Shown: piece by piece, positions 63,980-64,000 of the stretch
Numbering within the stretch: the first letter of the stretch is position 1
Layout: every line of letters begins with the position of its first letter
Source: Limnohabitans sp.
GTDB taxonomy: Bacteria; Bacteroidota; Bacteroidia; Flavobacteriales; Flavobacteriaceae
Assembly (NCBI GenBank): GCA_030053945.1
Contig: JASGCW010000008.1
Coordinates: forward strand, 1 to 64,000
DNA: 64,000 nt
Direction: 5' to 3'
Position numbers and translations under genes: made by a program
Notes under the pieces: generated by a model
What the model saw: the letters and a program-made list of their open reading frames with translations, nothing else
Database searches by the model: none
Told to the model about the DNA's origin: nothing

Positions 63980-64000
63980 TTTTAAACTTGAATTTTGTAG

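Overview
The window is AT-rich DNA from a Bacteroidota chromosome, almost certainly a Flavobacterium or close relative. The reasons are promoters of the TTG-N17-23-TAnnTTTG type, an alternative complex III plus cytochrome oxidase operon, PorP/SprF- and PorT-like outer-membrane proteins of the type IX secretion world, a HPPK-deoxynucleoside kinase fusion, DUF6089, and a Bacteroidota-style BamA with OmpH/Skp neighbours.

Positions 1-53,345 are ordinary core chromosome. From left to right: a Na+/H+ antiporter (minus) divergent from an RND/MMPL exporter; a DUF1493 protein; asnS and rpoN; a coiled-coil membrane protein; a PAP2-like membrane protein convergent with a PorT-like barrel; an 11.5 kb minus-strand respiratory operon actABCDEF-ctaC-ctaD (quinol to cytochrome c to oxygen), with a clear promoter and terminator; a SPOR protein; tRNA-Gly(UCC); the protein-quality block tig-clpP-clpX; a holin-family membrane protein, a hydrolase and pdxJ; CBS protein-nadK-tsaB; MscS, a LEA/apolipoprotein-like helical protein, dodecin and a double-N-domain Nfu protein; an orphan PorP/SprF; a gamma carbonic anhydrase-like protein; and murI. 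Next comes the envelope block DUF6089-uppS-bamA-ompH-ompH, then an AsmA protein, sppA, folK-dNK, a TrmH-family methyltransferase, a hypothetical protein, a DUF1573 protein and mutS. A strong promoter then drives tRNA-Gly(GCC)-tRNA-Leu(UAA).

Positions 53,346-63,598 are a 10.25 kb integrated mobile element. The last 20 bases of tRNA-Leu plus one base downstream form a 21-bp stretch that is repeated exactly at 63,578-63,598 and is followed by what looks like the displaced terminator of the tRNA operon. All genes inside lie on the minus strand: tyrosine integrase, Fic protein, unknown 245-aa protein, excisionase-like HTH protein, gene II/X-like replication initiator, a structured candidate origin of about 400 bp, two small exported proteins, and a two-gene unit. 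That unit is a two-helix membrane protein whose stop codon directly abuts the start of a 1151-aa STAND-like P-loop ATPase with TPR-like repeats.

The two-gene unit is the best candidate in the window for an undescribed system. By its architecture (sensor/switch ATPase plus small membrane partner, carried as cargo on a tRNA-integrated element) it could be an anti-phage or conflict module. That function is inferred and not demonstrated. After attR the window ends in one small hypothetical gene of the chromosomal flank.
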